From NCBI GenBank assembly GCA_964017155.1, contig OZ024854.1, positions 45,677,423-45,741,422 on the forward strand: 64,000 bases of DNA, written 5' to 3'. The number at the start of each line of letters is the position of its first letter. The stretch's first letter is position 1. The stretch is from Oasisia sp. SBJ-2009. Lineage: Eukaryota > Annelida > Polychaeta > Sabellida > Siboglinidae. The position numbers were made by a program, and so were the translations under genes. Below, one piece after another: positions 62,702 through 64,000 of this stretch. A model generated the notes under the pieces. That model was not told the origin of the DNA. It ran no database searches and worked only from the letters and a program-made list of their open reading frames with translations.

Positions 62702-64000
62702 GGTGTTTGTAGATGCCAATATACCAAGTAAGAAGATACATCTAAGCCAGGTATTTTAAAGCAGCACCTCTTGGACAACTTTTCTACACTGCCTGCCACT
62801 TTCTCCCAGTTTTTGAAGGGACATGTTCTTTTCATTTACCTGACCAATGGTGATCGTAGCCGTGCAGAAACAAAAAGAGAACTCTTCACACATATTCCTT
62901 CAACATCACAATATGAAGCTCGTACTAAGATGGTCATGTGGCACCTGGCTTCAGAAGTACAAAGGATTTTGTCAGAGACTCTTGATAAATTTACAAAACC
63001 CTCTGATCCCAATGAACTTCAAGCCTTCAGCTTGGTTTGCAAGGAACCTTTTTCATTGCTTCCAAAGGAGACAGTAATGCAAATGGAACCAATTGAAATG
63101 ATGAAAGTCTCACCCACACCCACTGTCATGCCTGTTCTTCTGAAGTCGCCAGTAAAACTCAGATAAATTTCGATGTGTCCCAACTGCAAACGACTAAGAA
63201 ACAGTTTAAAGATGCTACGGCAAAAGCAACTAGAAATGCATCGGAAAAAAGCAGCAACAATCAAAGTTTTAGGTGTCAGGCTAAAGAAAAAGCACGCAAT
63301 TAAAACACTGAAACAGACCATCAAACGGAAGAATAAACAGATGAAAAAGCTTAAGGAACAATTCAGTTCCTCAAATCAAAGTCAGGTTTTGCAGACTGCA
63401 AAGGAACAGGCCTCTGCTCTCAATAAGATAAATTATATGATGAAGCTATATCACAAGAAGAGGCAACCTTCTTCACTGCCAGTCATTCCATGTGAACAGG
63501 ACTTACAAGAAAATATCCTGTTAGAAGAAAAAATTAAAGACATGGAAGACATGACCAAGAAAACCAAATCAGACAGAAGGTTTACAACACAAGCATGAGG
63601 ATGATGGTGTATGACGCCAGTGTTGACCAGGCACCAACCAGCAACATTCCACACCTGATCAACACATTGGCCATGTGTTGTGGCGTGACACTTTCTGATA
63701 TTCCGCAGAGGACCACCACAGAAAAAATGACTCGGGAATTGGGGTCAATAGCGAATGAAAACAGCACCTTGGGGTTTTATGTCACAACCCAGGAGGGTGA
63801 TCATGTGAATAGCATCCATGTGACAACCAGGACCAACTGTTTGGTAGTTGCCATCGATGAACTGCCTAGGGGAACGGCCGAGGACTACAGCTCACATACT
63901 ATTGATTCTATCGACAATCTGGCCAATGTCCACACCTGCTTCACTGGGGAGGAACAGCAAGACTCCAAACAGAAAATTATAGAGAATATTTCAAACACAT
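62702..64000 (+). pseudogene. Coiled-coil/'NCHLHPLD' family gene, second copy (runs off the edge)
   Basis: An acceptor TTTTCAG (62695-62701) opens the exon. The frame 62750-63166 reads 'LKQHLLDNFSTLPATFSQFL' onward; after one TAA (63164) the same frame continues from 63173 with 'MCPNCKRLRNSLKMLRQKQL' (CxxC plus coiled coil), a long Lys-rich helix to about 63420, and 'LQENILLEEKIKDMEDM'. Near 63580 the frame changes and continues 'YNTSMRMMVYDASVDQAP', 'IPQRTTTEKMTRELGSIANE', 'GFYVTTQEGDHVNSIHV', 'CLVVAIDELPRGTAEDYS', to the window end. Collinear with the split copy at 48432-48792 and 53535-. Less decayed: one stop and one or two frame changes in 1.3 kb, so introns rather than mutations may explain some breaks. 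Confidence 0.7.

Overview
This window looks like transposon-dense, non-coding-rich chromosomal DNA from an animal, most likely a marine invertebrate (lancelet, hemichordate, echinoderm or mollusc are all compatible; the sequence alone does not decide). The reasons are spliceosomal introns, two exons of an animal-type METTL6 gene, a THAP-domain gene, and a repeat set typical of such genomes: Ngaro/DIRS-like tyrosine-recombinase (YR) retroelements carrying SGNH-hydrolase ORFs, piggyBac, hAT, Mutator-like, pogo/Tigger and LINE elements, with many private minisatellites. No bacterial operons, CRISPR arrays, rRNA or tRNA genes were seen.

Layout. 0-6 kb: a foldback element, a dead hAT transposase, and a 2.3 kb terminal-inverted-repeat element encoding a 'GQNKN' family protein. 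6-8.3 kb: 5' half of a YR retroelement (YR-E). 8.8-10.7 kb: fragments of a YqaJ-like nuclease gene, of a 'WH.AK' transposon protein, and of a YR reverse transcriptase. 10.7-21.7 kb: mostly non-coding, with a dispersed repeat, a TTAA-flanked MITE, a 7 x 142 bp satellite and a Mutator-like pseudogene. 21.8-27.5 kb: Mutator-like remnant, a chimeric LINE, an internally deleted YR element (YR-F), another Mutator-like remnant. 27.8-34 kb: 127-bp satellite blocks and two 5' YR remnants (YR-D, YR-A). 34-36 kb: a piggyBac/LINE scrap and two minus-strand METTL6 exons. 36.3-44.7 kb: YR-B, carrying an apparently intact piggyBac transposon (38009-41073) inside its own tandem-repeat array. 44.8-54.2 kb: a coiled-coil gene of unknown family, split by a Tigger element (45255-48429) and by YR-C (from 48793). 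54.9-60 kb: decayed second piggyBac copy, dead hAT, a two-exon THAP gene, and an inverted piggyBac-like pair. 60.6-62.3 kb: YR-G array plus gag. 62.7 kb to the edge: a second, broken copy of the coiled-coil gene family.

How it fits together. The recurring pattern is a YR retroelement ordered: promoter, SGNH-hydrolase ORF, element-specific tandem-repeat array, gag (starting Met-Pro-Pro in three copies, just after a splice-acceptor-like AG), reverse transcriptase, RNase H, tyrosine recombinase. Two SGNH ORFs (36832-37437 and 49185-49784) are intact with a full Ser/Asp/His set although gag-pol in the same copies is broken. The array position is conserved while the array sequence differs in every copy. 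This is the most unusual structure in the window. Boundaries of decayed elements are approximate, and family names rest on motif recognition by eye, not on searches.
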